Shown: in pieces, positions 14,769-23,888 of the stretch | Numbering within the stretch: the first letter of the stretch is position 1 | How the letters are laid out: the number at the start of each line of letters is the position of its first letter | From: Desulfurococcales archaeon | GTDB taxonomy: Archaea; Thermoproteota; Thermoprotei_A; Sulfolobales; Fervidicoccaceae | Direction: 5' to 3' | DNA length: 64,000 bases | NCBI GenBank assembly: GCA_009904015.1 | Contig: WYEQ01000018.1 | Span: 1 to 64,000 of the forward strand | Made by a program: the position numbers and the translations under genes | Notes under the pieces: model-generated | Told to the model about the DNA's origin: nothing | The model's database searches: none | Seen by the model: only the letters and a program-made list of their open reading frames with translations

Positions 14769-17441
14769 GTGAAAACTATATGGAAAACTCTCTCAATAAT
14801 TCTTCTGGTCTTAATGGTGTTACCAATAGCAATTACACCAGTTGCGGCGGCCACACCTACTCAGCCCTCAGGGGACATTGTCGCCTTAGAGTTCAGCGCT
14901 ACCGGGGCCCTCTACATGAGCCCCTGGAATCCTGTTTTAGGCTTCAACGATGTGTACAGCAACTTGCAGTGGAACCTTGTTCATAGCTTCGGTATGTACA
15001 ACCATTACCAAACAGCTATTCCGGTAGAGTGGTCTGCTACATATAAAGTTGAGGCGAACTACGAGAAGGATGCTGAGGGCAACGTTATAGGCAAGATAAG
15101 CGTTCCCGACACTGCTTTGGTTTTCGACCCCGTTCAGAATAAATGGATACCCATTAACCAGGCGGTTGCCGAGAACAGAACCTACATACCGGGAGTCGAG
15201 GGATACTCTGGTCTTGGCGGAAAAGTTCCGGTGAAGGTTATATTTAACTATGACCAGCTTTACTGGCACCATGGCGCAAAAATGAGCGTTGCAGATGTAA
15301 TGGCTTTATTGGCATTCACGTATGAGTGGTCAGTGGATGATAGCCAGGTGACCAATCAGACAGACCCATACTATGATGAGGAATACTCAACAGCAACAAT
15401 CTCATTCCTTGAATTGCTAAAGGGTGTGGAGATACTGAATGACACAGCTATTGCCGTGTATAGCGACTACATAGACGTATCTGAGCCACTAATAGCTTTC
15501 TCTTTAATCGTATACCCAACTATCCCCTATGAGCTTCTCGCAGCTATGGAGCAAGCTGTTGTTACTGACCCCAACGGCACGAACTACGGGTGGACGGATA
15601 GGACAACAACGGGTGAAGTAGGAATCGATATGCTCAAGCACGCGGCAGTGATTAAGCAAATGGCTCAGACATTGACGCCAGATAAGGTGTACTACTTCAA
15701 CGGTCTAAATATATCATGGAACCTCAGCGACAGAGTATCAAGGTTAGTGAAATGGATTGACCAGAGGGGAATAGCAGCGGTCAGCAACGGGCCGTTCTAC
15801 GTAGATAAGTTTGACCCCAACGCTAACTATCTTGTTCTAAAATCAATAACAAACCTAGGCTTCCCACAGATACTTGTTAGAGGACTGAACGATTACGTAC
15901 CCAAGCTGAACAGCATAGAGTTCAAGACCGTTACGACTCAGGAAGCAGGAGTTGAGGCAGTTAAAGCTGGTCAGGCAGCAGTGTTCGCTTGGAGCATGCC
16001 CAGAGGAGTAATAGGAGATGTGCCGCCCGAAGTTAAGCTTATCCCAACAGCAACAACTATGTACATGATTGAGGTTAACCCTGTAAACAACGTCTATGAC
16101 CCAACACTGCCTGGTACGATACAGTTGAGGGGAGCTCAGCTACCAGGACAGGTAATCCCAGGTCTAGTGTTGTATGATCCCAAGGACACGCTTGCGAAGT
16201 ACAATATCAACGTTACTCTCGATAACCCCAATTGGGTTCCCATTAATGTCTTAACGAAGGAAGCGATGGCGGATGAGAAGTTCCAGTTCAACCCCTTCGG
16301 AGTAAAGGAAATCAGGCAGGCTCTTCAAGCGCTGATTAACAGGCAGTTCATCGTAGATAACATACTTGAAGGAAGCGGTTTCCCAATGATGAGCGCGCTT
16401 AGACCAACCCACGGTGCATATGACTATCTCAATGTAGCGGACATTGAGGAGAAGTACGGTGCGTTGCCAGCTGGAGACCTAGCTAGGGCAAAGCAACTGT
16501 TCCAGGCAGGTCTCGAGAAAGCCAATAACACACTAGCAAAGTACGGCATGAAACTCGTGTACGAGACAGGAAGTGACGGTAAACAGTGGCTATACTTCGT
16601 TAAGCCAGACGGAACAAAACAACAAGTAACAATATACTTTGTAATAAGAATCGAAGATCAAAGAAGACCCATAGGAGAGCAGATCGCGGCATGGATAGAA
16701 GATACATTTAACATAAAGGTTGAAAAACTAATAAGAGAAAGAGGCGTAGTTACACCAGTGATCTATGGAAGCAACCCGGCCTCCTACGGCTTCAAGACAA
16801 ATCCATGGCACTTATACACAGCTGGGTGGGTAGCGACAACAGATGACCCTCCACAGTTCGCTAGATATGATGTTGCATTCTACTATGCGCCTCTGAGAGG
16901 ATACGGGCCTAACCACAGAAATACGGCATTTTGGTACTTATTCGATCAAGATGCATACAACTTAGGTGTGCAGCTATACTTCGGCACTTACACACCTGAT
17001 ATGGAGAAGCAGTTATACCAGGATATAGTGAAGATGCTTGAGTGGGGATTAGACCAGGCCTTCAGGATAGGCGTTGTTAACACAGCGGAGTACTTCATGG
17101 TTAACACCAAGCTGGTCAACATACCGTTCTGGGGCAAGACAACAGGTCTATGGAGCCCATGGGGCCTAGTCTTCGCTAGCTTATCACAGCCTCCAACAAC
17201 ATCTCCGCCTCCAACAACTCCATCTCCGACCCCGAGCCCAACACCAACAATTACTCTTAGCCCAACACCCAGTCCCACTCCCACCACTACACCGCCGCCT
17301 CCAACAACTCCATCCCCAACAACATCCCCGACTCCAACAACAACACCGACAGGCGGAGTGGGCACCGGGACAATAGCCGCAATAGTCGTAGTTGTAATCG
17401 TGATAGCAGCTGCAGCATTCCTCCTAATGAGAAAGAAGTAA
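14769..17441 (+). CDS. Peptide ABC transporter, substrate-binding protein (SBP family 5)
   Basis: This extracytoplasmic receptor delivers peptides (or another family-5 ligand) to the permeases encoded next. A signal peptide (KTIWKTLSIILLVLMVLPIA, ending near VAAA) is followed by a family-5 lipoprotein-like domain of about 780 residues. A Pro/Thr/Ser-rich linker leads into a C-terminal membrane helix and a basic tail, the usual crenarchaeal anchor. GTG 14769 gives a normal signal peptide and has GGGTGA (14758-14763) five bases upstream; TTG 14754 and GTG 14760 are in-frame alternatives. TATA-like GTTTAAATA at 14707-14715 heads the operon. Confidence 0.93.
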   Translation: MKTIWKTLSIILLVLMVLPIAITPVAAATPTQPSGDIVALEFSATGALYMSPWNPVLGFNDVYSNLQWNLVHSFGMYNHYQTAIPVEWSATYKVEANYEKDAEGNVIGKISVPDTALVFDPVQNKWIPINQAVAENRTYIPGVEGYSGLGGKVPVKVIFNYDQLYWHHGAKMSVADVMALLAFTYEWSVDDSQVTNQTDPYYDEEYSTATISFLELLKGVEILNDTAIAVYSDYIDVSEPLIAFSLIVYPTIPYELLAAMEQAVVTDPNGTNYGWTDRTTTGEVGIDMLKHAAVIKQMAQTLTPDKVYYFNGLNISWNLSDRVSRLVKWIDQRGIAAVSNGPFYVDKFDPNANYLVLKSITNLGFPQILVRGLNDYVPKLNSIEFKTVTTQEAGVEAVKAGQAAVFAWSMPRGVIGDVPPEVKLIPTATTMYMIEVNPVNNVYDPTLPGTIQLRGAQLPGQVIPGLVLYDPKDTLAKYNINVTLDNPNWVPINVLTKEAMADEKFQFNPFGVKEIRQALQALINRQFIVDNILEGSGFPMMSALRPTHGAYDYLNVADIEEKYGALPAGDLARAKQLFQAGLEKANNTLAKYGMKLVYETGSDGKQWLYFVKPDGTKQQVTIYFVIRIEDQRRPIGEQIAAWIEDTFNIKVEKLIRERGVVTPVIYGSNPASYGFKTNPWHLYTAGWVATTDDPPQFARYDVAFYYAPLRGYGPNHRNTAFWYLFDQDAYNLGVQLYFGTYTPDMEKQLYQDIVKMLEWGLDQAFRIGVVNTAEYFMVNTKLVNIPFWGKTTGLWSPWGLVFASLSQPPTTSPPPTTPSPTPSPTPTITLSPTPSPTPTTTPPPPTTPSPTTSPTPTTTPTGGVGTGTIAAIVVVVIVIAAAAFLLMRKK

Positions 17442-17578
17442 TTTAAAATAACAATTCTTTTTTGCAAAAATTTTCAATTTTCACTTTACCCCTATATCTT
17501 GATTCTAACCTGTTGTTTCAATAAACTTAAAAAGGTTTTAATGAATAAGTATTTCAGTCTTGATTATAGGTGCAATAA

Positions 17579-18691
17579 ATGGCCGGGCTGGGAAGAACAC
17601 TAGCTATACAGGCGATAAACAGCTTAATAATTCTGTTTGTAATCCTCGTGATAATTTCGGCAATGTTTGTCTATCTAAACCAAAAACAACTAGAAGCAGT
17701 GGTGATAGAAGCAACACAGATGTTTGTTAGAAACTTGGAGAGAAACCCTAACCTAACTCCAGAGCAAAAAGAACAGCTAGCCAAGGCCTTCGAGTACAAC
17801 ATGAGAGTGCGTTTCGGGCTTATTGGTAGCCCAGTCGAGAGGATTTTTAACCTGATGACGAGGCTTATAACTCTCGATCTTGGAAACGCGAGAAACGCTT
17901 ACTTGGGAGCGTCGACCTCCGTTAAGGACCAGATAGTTTTCGCTTTGAAAAACACAATTATTCTATTTACCACAGCCACAATTATATCTACAATAATAGG
18001 AATTCTACTGGGTATGTCTGCGGCTAGAAGAGCTGGGAGTATTCTTGATAAAGCTGTTTCTTTTGCAGCAATATTATCATCATCTATTCCCTTCTGGTGG
18101 CTCGGAATGCTTATGCTCTTGGCTTTCTCGTTTAAGCTTGGCTGGTTCCCGTACTCAGCCAAGGATGTTTACGTGGCAGTAGCGAGGCTTCAGGCAATGC
18201 TTCAGGCAGGACAGTTAGACAAGCTAACTTATTTCCTTAAGTATCTTTACACATGGGCTTACTACATGGCTCTTCCTTTAATAACAGTAGTTATACTGTC
18301 AATTGGTAGCTGGGCTTACGTAACAAGAAACATTGTTTTAAGCAAATTGACAGAGGATTTCGTTATGACTGCTAGAGCTAAGGGGGTACCCGAGAGAAAA
18401 GTTCTCTACGGGCATGTTCTCAGAGCAGCTAGCCCCCCTATAGTTACTATAATTGCGCTTAGCCTGATTTCAAGCCTGGGAGGAGCAATTATAACGGAAA
18501 CGGTTTTTGGTTGGCCAGGCATGGGTCTTCTATATTGGGTCTCATTATTGAACGGAGAGGCTATGCTCCTAGCTGCAAACGTGTATGTAACGGTTCTGTT
18601 ATTTATAATAGTTGTCTTCGCTCTGAACTTTATATATGCTATCCTTGACCCAAGAGTAAGAACTGATGCTGCAACTTATACTCCGAGGTGA
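17579..18691 (+). CDS. Peptide ABC transporter permease (DppB/OppB type)
   Basis: An inner-membrane subunit of the first peptide importer, 370 residues. An N-terminal helix and an extracytoplasmic insert (about 35-110) precede the conserved permease core, with FALKNTIILFTTATII and the ATPase-coupling EAA-like loop FVMTARAKGVPERKVLYGHVLRAA near 260-283. It ends with the typical FALNFIYAILDPRVR. ATG at 17579 follows AGGTG. It sits 138 bases after the receptor and six bases before the second permease. Confidence 0.95.
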   Translation: MAGLGRTLAIQAINSLIILFVILVIISAMFVYLNQKQLEAVVIEATQMFVRNLERNPNLTPEQKEQLAKAFEYNMRVRFGLIGSPVERIFNLMTRLITLDLGNARNAYLGASTSVKDQIVFALKNTIILFTTATIISTIIGILLGMSAARRAGSILDKAVSFAAILSSSIPFWWLGMLMLLAFSFKLGWFPYSAKDVYVAVARLQAMLQAGQLDKLTYFLKYLYTWAYYMALPLITVVILSIGSWAYVTRNIVLSKLTEDFVMTARAKGVPERKVLYGHVLRAASPPIVTIIALSLISSLGGAIITETVFGWPGMGLLYWVSLLNGEAMLLAANVYVTVLLFIIVVFALNFIYAILDPRVRTDAATYTPR

Positions 18692-18697
18692 GCGGGT

Positions 18698-20152
18698 GTG
18701 CCAAGCAGAAAGAGAATTAAAGAAATATTCCTGCTATTCGTCAAGTCAAAGATGGGTTTAGCGGGCTTGATTTTATTAATAATTTTGGCAAGCTTAGCAG
18801 TTTTATTTCCAGTAGTTGGGGACCAGGAGAAAATCAACAACTGGAGGAACTATGAGTACTGGATTGATTACCCGAAGAAGGCCCCCCCATGCTGGGCTCA
18901 GAGAAACAGCTTCCCAACACAGATAATCGCTGGCGAGGATACTGAGAGATATGAGCATGAAGTATTTAGAGTAGATGACCTAACTGTACATAGCTACATT
19001 GTTAGATTTATTGTTGAGAGAAATACTCCCGCATCTATGAACCTTAGACTAAACGTTAGCTACAATAAAACCACCTATGTTTATATAGCTATCGTAAGGC
19101 CTGATGGACAAATCGTTAATTTAACAAATAGCTATGAATCTCCAACACTAACATCAATGAGAACCGTCTTTGGGGTTTCTTCTTCATCGTATAATGGAAC
19201 AGTGTATAAGAACCTTGCTTCTTACATCAATAATCCACAGATAGCCAATTTATACATATCGCCGTGGCTGGAAGCCAACAATATAGCTGTGGGGTCCACG
19301 GAATTATCTGTACTATCAAGCAAGGGTTCACAGATAATTTTCATGAAGCTTACATCAGCTATACTAACCAACCCAGAGCTCCTAGAAGGAGAGTACAAGC
19401 TAAGAGTAGACATAATCAGCAGGGACGAATCTGTTTCAACAGGGTTCGTATCATTATCTCTTATAGGAACCTGTTACGGAGTCTTGGGTACAGATGTTTA
19501 TGGACGCGACTTATCCCAGGCAGTGCTGTATGGAATTAGGTGGGCACTTATTATTGGTTTGCTAGTAGCGTTTGTTTCAACTCTCGCGGGAGGCCTCTAC
19601 GGGATTCTTTCTGGTTACTATGGTGGATTAATCGATGAAATATTACTAAGAATAGCACAGATTATATACTCAATCCCTGTTCTACCACTATTAATCATTC
19701 TTTCCTATATGTTGAAGCCATCTATATGGAACCTCGTAGGGTTGCTCATAGCCTTTGGTTGGCCTGGAACAGCCCTTGTCACGCGCTCAATGGCTTTACA
19801 GCTGAAGGAAGAAACTTATGTTGAGGCGGCAAGAGCATTTGGAGCTAGTCACGGCAGAATTATTTTGAAATACATATTGCCGCAGACTCTTCCATACCTC
19901 TTTGCTTCCATGGCACTAGGAGTCCCGGGCGCGATACTTACAGAGGCTGCGGTAAGCTTCCTAGGTCTTGGAGACCCGACAAAGATTACTTGGGGAAGAA
20001 TACTTAATGAGGCTCAAGCAAGCATGGCTACAGTTAATGGATATTGGTGGTGGGTGATACCGCCTGGATTAATGATAATGGTGGCTGGAACAACCTTTAT
20101 ATTTATAGGATATGCCCTGGATACAGTTTTGAACCCAAGACTGAAAAGGTGA
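18698..20152 (+). CDS. Peptide ABC transporter permease (DppC/OppC type), large insert
   Basis: Partner permease of the preceding gene. At 484 residues it is roughly 190 longer than usual. The extra sequence is a beta-rich extracytoplasmic domain between the first membrane helix (about 18-38) and LGTDVYGRDLSQAVLYGIR near 265, where the canonical core begins. The EAA-like loop is TYVEAARAFGASHGRIILKYILPQ. GTG 18698 has GAGGTGAG just upstream. Its stop codon is followed directly by the ATPase gene, whose start is not ATG, GTG or TTG. Confidence 0.95.
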   Translation: MPSRKRIKEIFLLFVKSKMGLAGLILLIILASLAVLFPVVGDQEKINNWRNYEYWIDYPKKAPPCWAQRNSFPTQIIAGEDTERYEHEVFRVDDLTVHSYIVRFIVERNTPASMNLRLNVSYNKTTYVYIAIVRPDGQIVNLTNSYESPTLTSMRTVFGVSSSSYNGTVYKNLASYINNPQIANLYISPWLEANNIAVGSTELSVLSSKGSQIIFMKLTSAILTNPELLEGEYKLRVDIISRDESVSTGFVSLSLIGTCYGVLGTDVYGRDLSQAVLYGIRWALIIGLLVAFVSTLAGGLYGILSGYYGGLIDEILLRIAQIIYSIPVLPLLIILSYMLKPSIWNLVGLLIAFGWPGTALVTRSMALQLKEETYVEAARAFGASHGRIILKYILPQTLPYLFASMALGVPGAILTEAAVSFLGLGDPTKITWGRILNEAQASMATVNGYWWWVIPPGLMIMVAGTTFIFIGYALDTVLNPRLKR

Positions 20153-20158
20153 TGAATA

Positions 20159-21121
20159 ATTCCTCTCCTAGAAGTAAGAAACCTGTCTACTCAGTTTTAC
20201 ACAATGAGAGGCATTGTAAAAGCGGTTGATAACGTGAGCTTCTCACTAGAAAAAGAGACGGTCCTAGGAATAGCCGGGGAAAGCGGGTCGGGGAAATCAA
20301 CGCTTGCGTGGAGCATAATGGGCCTGCCTCCACCCCCTGGAAGGATAATCGGGGGGAGAATCTTTATAGATGGAATAGATGTTTTGTCTTTAAAAGAAGA
20401 AGAGAGGAGAAGAAAAATACTATGGCAAAAAGTAAGCATGGTTTTCCAAGGAGCAATAAACGCGTTTAACCCTGTCTATACAATTGGCTATCAAATAGCT
20501 GAACCACTCATGCTTCACAGAGGCTACTCCAAGAAAGAAGCATTACAGAAGGCAGTGGAGCTCGTTAAAAGCGTTGGTCTTAACCCAGATGTAATACATA
20601 GATACCCACACGAGCTAAGCGGGGGGATGAAGCAAAGAGCGGTCATAGCGATGGCCTTGGTCCTTGACCCACCGCTGTTAATTGCTGATGAGCCTACAAC
20701 AGCACTTGATGTAGTTGTCCAGGCACAGATTCTTAATTTACTTAAAAAACTCAAGTTTGAGAGAAAGCTAAGTGTAATACTTATCACGCATGACCTAAGC
20801 GTTATAGCTGAGCTCGCCGATTATGTCGCTGTTATGTACGCAGGTAGAATAGTTGAGTATGGCCCTATAGAAGAAGTTTACAATAACCCAAGGCATCCGT
20901 ACACTCAGCTTCTGTTATCCAGCATACCTAGGCTACGGGGAACAATAGACAAGCTCAGGTTTATACCAGGGGAACCTCCAGACCTAATTAACCCACCAAA
21001 GGGATGCAAGTTCCACCCAAGATGCCCATTCGTATTCGATGAGTGCAGGGTAAGCGAGCCTGACCTAATAACGGTGGGTGAAAATCACCTAGCCAGATGT
21101 TGGTTAGCCTCTAAGAGGTGA
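20159..21121 (+). CDS. Peptide ABC transporter ATPase (DppD/OppD type), ATT/ATA start
   Basis: Cytoplasmic ATPase of the first peptide importer. Walker A GESGSGKST (about 41-49), signature LSGGMKQR and Walker B LLIADEPTT are intact. It ends with the oligopeptide-type Cys-rich cap (CKFHPRCPFVFDEC). The first strand, LLEVRNLSTQFYTMRG, matches the paralogue at 33184 (ILKVNNLTISYRTLRG), so coding starts before the ATG at 20204. In that stretch, after TGA 20153-20155, there is no ATG, GTG or TTG. ATT 20159 is five bases after GGTGAT (20148-20153) and gives MPLLEVRNL; ATA 20156 is the other candidate. Confidence 0.93.
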   Translation: MPLLEVRNLSTQFYTMRGIVKAVDNVSFSLEKETVLGIAGESGSGKSTLAWSIMGLPPPPGRIIGGRIFIDGIDVLSLKEEERRRKILWQKVSMVFQGAINAFNPVYTIGYQIAEPLMLHRGYSKKEALQKAVELVKSVGLNPDVIHRYPHELSGGMKQRAVIAMALVLDPPLLIADEPTTALDVVVQAQILNLLKKLKFERKLSVILITHDLSVIAELADYVAVMYAGRIVEYGPIEEVYNNPRHPYTQLLLSSIPRLRGTIDKLRFIPGEPPDLINPPKGCKFHPRCPFVFDECRVSEPDLITVGENHLARCWLASKR

Positions 21122-21127
21122 TATGAT

Positions 21128-22273
21128 ATGGATAACGAGTTACTTACGATTATGCTGAAAGACCCAAGCATTATACTTGGTGTTAATAACCTGAAAGTTT
21201 GGTATCCCATAAGAAAGGGGCTTATGGATTACATTTATAGGAGAAAACAGAGATTCGCCAAAGCAGTGGACGGAATATCCTTCGCGGTTAGGAGAGGAGA
21301 GACTTTCTGTCTCGCTGGAGAAAGCGGATGTGGAAAAACAACAACGGGTAAGTCACTACTAGGCTTAACACCAATAACAGAGGGAAACGCGTTTTTCAGG
21401 CCTAGAAAAGAAGTGATAAATGAGCTCCAGAAAGCAGGGTTAAGCACAATTAACTCTGATATAGTAGATATATTTAGATTGTCTTGGAAAGGCCTCAAAT
21501 ACGTGAAAAGAGACATAACAATTATTTATCAGGACCCCTATGGCAGCCTTAATCCTTCAGCGACAATCAAGGATATTCTTGAGGAGCCATTATTAATCCA
21601 TAGCTTATTAAAAGATGAGGAGGAAAGAAAAGAAATAATCTATCAAGTTTTAGAGCAGGTCAAGCTAACTCCGGCGGCTGATATCGCTACGCGTTATCCC
21701 CACCAGCTTAGTGGTGGGCAAAGGCAGAGAGTAGCTATAGCCAGGGCTATCATCACGAGGCCAAGCCTAGTCGTCGCGGATGAGCCAGTATCAATGCTTG
21801 ATGCATCCATTAGAGCTGAGATTTTGGAGTTGATGCTTGACCTAAAAAGAAACCTGAATTTAACATACATATTCATAACTCACGATCTTGCTGTAGCAAG
21901 GTACATATGTGATAGAATAGCGATTATGTACCTAGGGAAAATAGTGGAGATAGGAGATGCAAGAAGAGTAATAGAGAATCCGATGCATCCCTATACACAA
22001 GCACTAGTAGCAGCAATTCCAGAGCCTGAACCTAAGAACAGATTAAAATTAAGAGAGGTGCCTATAAAGGGGGAGGTCCCAAGTGCAGTAAATATACCCA
22101 CTGGGTGCAGGTTCCACCCACGATGCGTTGCTAGAGACAAAAACCTTGAGAGACTAGGCGATATATGCGTCAAGCAGGAACCGGGATTAACGACGTTGAA
22201 TAATGATGAAAGATTAGTTGCTTGTTGGCTATATAGGAATAGTTATAAGCTGTCTCCTGAGAAAAGCAGTTAG
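21128..22273 (+). CDS. Peptide ABC transporter ATPase (DppF/OppF type)
   Basis: Second ATPase of the first importer, forming a heterodimer with the preceding gene product. Walker A GESGCGKTT (about 61-69), signature LSGGQRQR near 199 and Walker B LVVADEPVSM are present, as is the Cys-containing C-terminal cap (CRFHPRC). At 381 residues it is longer than the usual 330 because of an insert after Walker A (about 75-120). ATG 21128 follows GAGGTGAT. Its 3' end overlaps the convergent hypothetical gene by 45 bases, so the operon ends here. Confidence 0.95.
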   Translation: MDNELLTIMLKDPSIILGVNNLKVWYPIRKGLMDYIYRRKQRFAKAVDGISFAVRRGETFCLAGESGCGKTTTGKSLLGLTPITEGNAFFRPRKEVINELQKAGLSTINSDIVDIFRLSWKGLKYVKRDITIIYQDPYGSLNPSATIKDILEEPLLIHSLLKDEEERKEIIYQVLEQVKLTPAADIATRYPHQLSGGQRQRVAIARAIITRPSLVVADEPVSMLDASIRAEILELMLDLKRNLNLTYIFITHDLAVARYICDRIAIMYLGKIVEIGDARRVIENPMHPYTQALVAAIPEPEPKNRLKLREVPIKGEVPSAVNIPTGCRFHPRCVARDKNLERLGDICVKQEPGLTTLNNDERLVACWLYRNSYKLSPEKSS

Positions 22274-22858
22274 TATGGTGGCGGAGTGTTTAAACTTGCT
22301 TTTATCATTGCCGAGATAGACAATCTCGCGTCTATCGACATAATAGGCGAAGGGGAAATATTTCTTCCCATCTCTCAAAACAGCTGGTTTTTCCATGTTC
22401 CTGAAAAGAATCTGTTCATAAAAGTCTAGTAGTATTTTTTTCGCAGATGCTTCACTGATTTCCGGTTCAGGAGGTCCCGTTAAGAATCCCCCGAATAACA
22501 GCCTGAAGCTCTCTGAGATACCATATCGGTGAGCAAATCTTAGCCTCTGTCTTGAAGATGAACCTCGAATATCGGCTACTTCTTTCTTCATATTCATATA
22601 GTTTGTCCACTGCATTTTTATATAGTCATGACCAGATTCAATATTGAACGGCAAGTTTTTCTCGACTAGGATGCCCGGGAACGATTCTTCCTTATCTTTC
22701 TTTACTACAAGCATTATTGATTTCTCATTGAGGAAATAGGAGAAATAAGCATCACAATAAAAGGTTTTCTCAACTCCATCGCTCCACCTTAATGAAAGCT
22801 CGAGGAAAGGCAAACCAATGGTCAAGTACGTTTTAGACAGATGCAACTTCAAGCTCAC
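22229..22858 (-). CDS. Hypothetical protein, convergent overlap with the transporter operon
   Basis: 209 residues of a family I do not recognise. The N-terminal half has beta strands (TYLTIGLPFLELSLRW, SIMLVVKKD). The middle carries RQRLRFAHRYGISESFRLLFGG and the C-terminal third is helical and basic. No membrane segment or metal motif is clear. It reads toward the OppF-type gene and overlaps its last 45 bases, so both cannot be fully free of the other's transcript. An A/T-rich divergent promoter region (22859-22905) separates it from the MetE-like pair. Confidence 0.65.
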   Translation of the reverse strand: MSLKLHLSKTYLTIGLPFLELSLRWSDGVEKTFYCDAYFSYFLNEKSIMLVVKKDKEESFPGILVEKNLPFNIESGHDYIKMQWTNYMNMKKEVADIRGSSSRQRLRFAHRYGISESFRLLFGGFLTGPPEPEISEASAKKILLDFYEQILFRNMEKPAVLRDGKKYFPFAYYVDRREIVYLGNDKSKFKHSATILTAFLRRQLITIPI

Positions 22859-22919
22859 ACTGAATAATAATTATATTATTCGACGCATTAATAAAATGTA
22901 AAGGTGATTACATACGACA

Positions 22920-23888
22920 ATTGCGCCCAAAGTAGCGCTGACGGGGGCTTTCCCAAGAAGGAAAAGCTACGCAAAGCTTCTTTCCCAATTCAATAAGAAC
23001 AGAATTTCAGCAGATGTTTACAAGGAAAAAACGATCAATATCATTCGAACCGTGCTCAAGAAACTAAAAGATATAGGCCTAGACGTTGGTTCGGACCTCA
23101 TGTATTTTGACGATGATATTTTCTACCCATTCATAACCGATATACAAAACGTTGAGAGAGGATGGCTTGTCAGATACTATGATAACAATTATTTCGTCCG
23201 CAATATAGTGATAAAAAGCAAAATATCCCTGAAAACCACGCGCCCATGGTTCACCGAAAAAATAGGTGTTTACCAAAAGCTATCTGACCTTGGCTTCAGT
23301 GAATATATAGTTGCTCTTCCTGGACCATTAACTATAGCAAATTATTCCATTGATGAAGCAAGAGTTTATGTGTCGAAGTCGCAAATAATGATTGATTACG
23401 CTAGGATTATAGCAGAAATCGCAGAATCCTATATCAATAATGGAATTAGGGTTGAGTTGCATGAACCAGAGCTTTGCTTCACAAGCCAACTAACAAATGA
23501 ATTGATACGACAAATCTACGTGGATTTATTTAGCCCGCTAGGCGAGAAAGTGCATCTCGTAACTTATTTCGGCGTACCTAATCTTGAGATACTTAATCTA
23601 TTACCAAGAGATTTAACTCTGGGGATAGAAGCCATTTCTCTTGAAAAAAGCAGGGAAATTTTCGATAAGCTCAAAGACTTCAGCTCTATTAGGTTGGGTA
23701 TCGTTGACTCTAGAAACACGAAGATGGAGAAAATAGATGATTTGATATCGCTTGTTTTTAAGCTAGAAGATAAAGGTATCCATATAAAATACTTATCATT
23801 CAATTCTATGACGGAGTTTTTACCTGAGGTTATAGCTTACAAAAAAGTTAAGTTACTAAAAAGAGTGGTGGAGGCGATTAAGCATTGA
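22920..23888 (+). CDS. MetE-like TIM-barrel protein without zinc ligands, start unclear
   Basis: A MetE/UROD-fold protein paired with the MetE core gene it overlaps by four bases. The pattern FPRRKSYAKLLSQF, VALPGPLTIANYS and VELHEPELCF follows the methionine-synthase barrel. The positions of the zinc site, HLVTYFGV and LSFNSMTEF, lack the Cys ligands seen in its partner, so it is probably non-catalytic or binds another methyl donor. Coding clearly extends above GTG 23052 to a TGA at 22905-22907, yet the upstream codons include no ATG, GTG or TTG. ATT 22920 or ACG 22914, below GGTGAT (22903-22908), are the candidates. Confidence 0.8.
   Translation: MAPKVALTGAFPRRKSYAKLLSQFNKNRISADVYKEKTINIIRTVLKKLKDIGLDVGSDLMYFDDDIFYPFITDIQNVERGWLVRYYDNNYFVRNIVIKSKISLKTTRPWFTEKIGVYQKLSDLGFSEYIVALPGPLTIANYSIDEARVYVSKSQIMIDYARIIAEIAESYINNGIRVELHEPELCFTSQLTNELIRQIYVDLFSPLGEKVHLVTYFGVPNLEILNLLPRDLTLGIEAISLEKSREIFDKLKDFSSIRLGIVDSRNTKMEKIDDLISLVFKLEDKGIHIKYLSFNSMTEFLPEVIAYKKVKLLKRVVEAIKH

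Noticed and set aside
16988-17467. Minus-strand open frame opposite the receptor's C-terminus
   Set aside because: It is the complement of the Pro/Thr repeat linker, giving artificial Val/Gly repeats.
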